DNA of 6,162 nt. Origin: Phytoactinopolyspora endophytica (GTDB lineage: Bacteria > Actinomycetota > Actinomycetes > Jiangellales > Jiangellaceae). The stretch covers positions 46,549 to 52,710 of the forward strand of contig NZ_ML142872.1 of assembly GCF_004138495.1 (NCBI RefSeq), given 5' to 3'. Below the pieces are notes generated by a model that saw only the letters and a list, made by a program, of their open reading frames with translations, made no database searches and was not told the DNA's origin. Position numbers and translations under genes: made by a program. This document shows positions 5,382 to 6,162 of this stretch, piece after piece (within the stretch, counting starts at the first letter, position 1; every line of letters starts with the position of its first letter).

Positions 5382-6162
5382 TCATGTGGTGGCGTGCTGG
5401 CGGAGGTAGATGCCGAAATGCGGCACCGTGAAGGCGATGCTGCCCCGTTCGGCGGAGTAGATCAGCCCCTTCTTGATCAGAGAGTCTCGGGCCGGGGAGA
5501 GCGACGACGGTTTGCGACCGAGTTGGACTGCGATGTCGGATGTCGAGACCGTGCCGTCGATGGCTCCGGAGAGGCTGGCCATGGCTTGCAGGTACTCTCG
5601 CTCGGCGGGCGTCGCACGCTCGTACCGCGACCCGAAGAACCCGACCGCCAGCTCGGCTTCCGCATCGGGGGCGGCGACCCGGACGTCGCCGGCGGTGATG
5701 GGGATCGCGGGCGCATGGTCCCAGGTGACCTTGCCGTAGGCCTGGACGAAGTACGGATAGCCGTCGGTGGCCGTGTACAGCGCTTCGAGGGCGTCCTCCT
5801 CGTATTCGACGCCTTCTTCTTCCGCGGGCACCACGAGTGCGAGGTCGGCGGCGGCTCGGTCCAGACGGTCGATCCGTACGTAGTGGAACAGACGCTCGGA
5901 GTAGGACTTCGAGGCCGACAGCACAGCGGGCAGGTGTGGCAACCCGGCGCCGACCACCACCAATGGCAGCGCTTGTTGGGAGAGCTCGTGACAGGCCGCA
6001 CACAGCGCGGACACGTCGGCTGACGGGATGTCCTGCATCTCGTCGACGAAGACGGCGATACCGACGCCGACGTCTCGTGCCAGGGCGGCCGCATCGACGA
6101 GCAGCTCGACGAGGTCGACCTCGATGTCCCCGGTATCGGCCCGGCCGGAGGCGGCGGGCACG
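5382..6162 (-). CDS. AAA ATPase with C-terminal winged-helix domain, C-terminal part (runs off right edge)
   Basis: The frame is open from the right edge to the stop at 5382, giving at least 259 residues; the N-terminus with the Walker A loop lies outside the window. Counting from the GTG at 6161, which is probably internal, the Walker B strand is IAVFVDEMQDI (35-45), with Asp40 and Glu41 as Mg and catalytic residues. A sensor-1-like strand follows (PLVVVGAGLPHLP, 66-78), then a lid with TDGYPYFVQAYG (132-143), typical of the ORC1/Cdc6-like or AAA_16 group of bacterial ATPases. Residues about 185-256 look like a winged helix (AEREYLQAMA, then STSDIAVQLGRKPSSLSPARDSL and a KKGLI wing), suggesting DNA binding. 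Such proteins are often annotated only as ATP-binding protein, and the role here is unknown. It converges with the flavohemoglobin gene. No transposon or phage gene is adjacent. Confidence 0.82.
   Translation of the reverse strand, partial: VPAASGRADTGDIEVDLVELLVDAAALARDVGVGIAVFVDEMQDIPSADVSALCAACHELSQQALPLVVVGAGLPHLPAVLSASKSYSERLFHYVRIDRLDRAAADLALVVPAEEEGVEYEEDALEALYTATDGYPYFVQAYGKVTWDHAPAIPITAGDVRVAAPDAEAELAVGFFGSRYERATPAEREYLQAMASLSGAIDGTVSTSDIAVQLGRKPSSLSPARDSLIKKGLIYSAERGSIAFTVPHFGIYLRQHATT

Noticed and set aside
5325..6023. Plus-strand open frame opposite the AAA ATPase (about 232 codons)
   Set aside because: It is antisense to an ORF with Walker B and winged-helix motifs. The translation is Gly/Arg-rich without domain features.
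1..6162. CRISPR array, tRNA, rRNA, insertion sequence or prophage
   Set aside because: No regularly spaced direct repeats, tRNA-like cloverleaf with CCA-proximal stem, transposase or integrase motif, or terminal inverted repeats were seen by eye.

Overview
The window looks like chromosomal DNA from a high-GC actinobacterium. The genes have strongly GC-biased third positions, TANNNT-type -10 boxes and GTG/ATG starts. The protein families also fit Streptomyces-like or related spore-forming actinomycetes: an N-terminal SEC-C protein, an RsbW-like histidine-kinase-fold protein, and an AAA ATPase with a winged-helix tail. The genus cannot be fixed from the sequence alone. There is no sign of a phage, insertion sequence, CRISPR array, tRNA or rRNA.

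Layout: (1) 1-468, minus strand: the N-terminal 156 codons of a family 2 glycosyltransferase, running off the left edge. (2) 559-1794, plus strand: a complete arginine deiminase (arcA) with its full catalytic set, but no arcB, arcC or transporter gene beside it. Genes 1 and 2 are divergent across 90 bases, and each appears to start from a leaderless promoter of the same form, TAGAGT-N6-ATG. (3) 1826-1870: a strong hairpin terminator between converging genes. (4) 1900-2856, minus strand: a SEC-C zinc-motif protein of unknown function (probably DUF5926). (5) 2832-3290, minus strand: an RsbW/SpoIIAB-like ATP-binding protein, upstream of gene 4 and overlapping it, so the two form an operon. (6) 3291-3726: a 436-base regulatory interval with a good Shine-Dalgarno on each side, possible promoters and an inverted repeat, but no convincing gene. 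(7) 3727-5268, plus strand: a flavohemoglobin (globin + FAD + NAD domains) behind an unusual disordered N-terminal extension of about 142 residues. (8) 5269-5381: a short convergent spacer with small inverted repeats. (9) 5382-6162, minus strand: the C-terminal part of an AAA ATPase with a winged-helix domain, running off the right edge.

The genes do not form one obvious pathway. The only operon supported here is the ATP-binding protein with the SEC-C protein. The flavohemoglobin probably detoxifies nitric oxide, and the arginine deiminase degrades arginine to citrulline and ammonia. No system here is clearly new. The most useful leads are the mirrored leaderless promoters, the extended flavohemoglobin with altered heme-pocket neighbours, and the uncharacterised SEC-C/anti-sigma-like pair.
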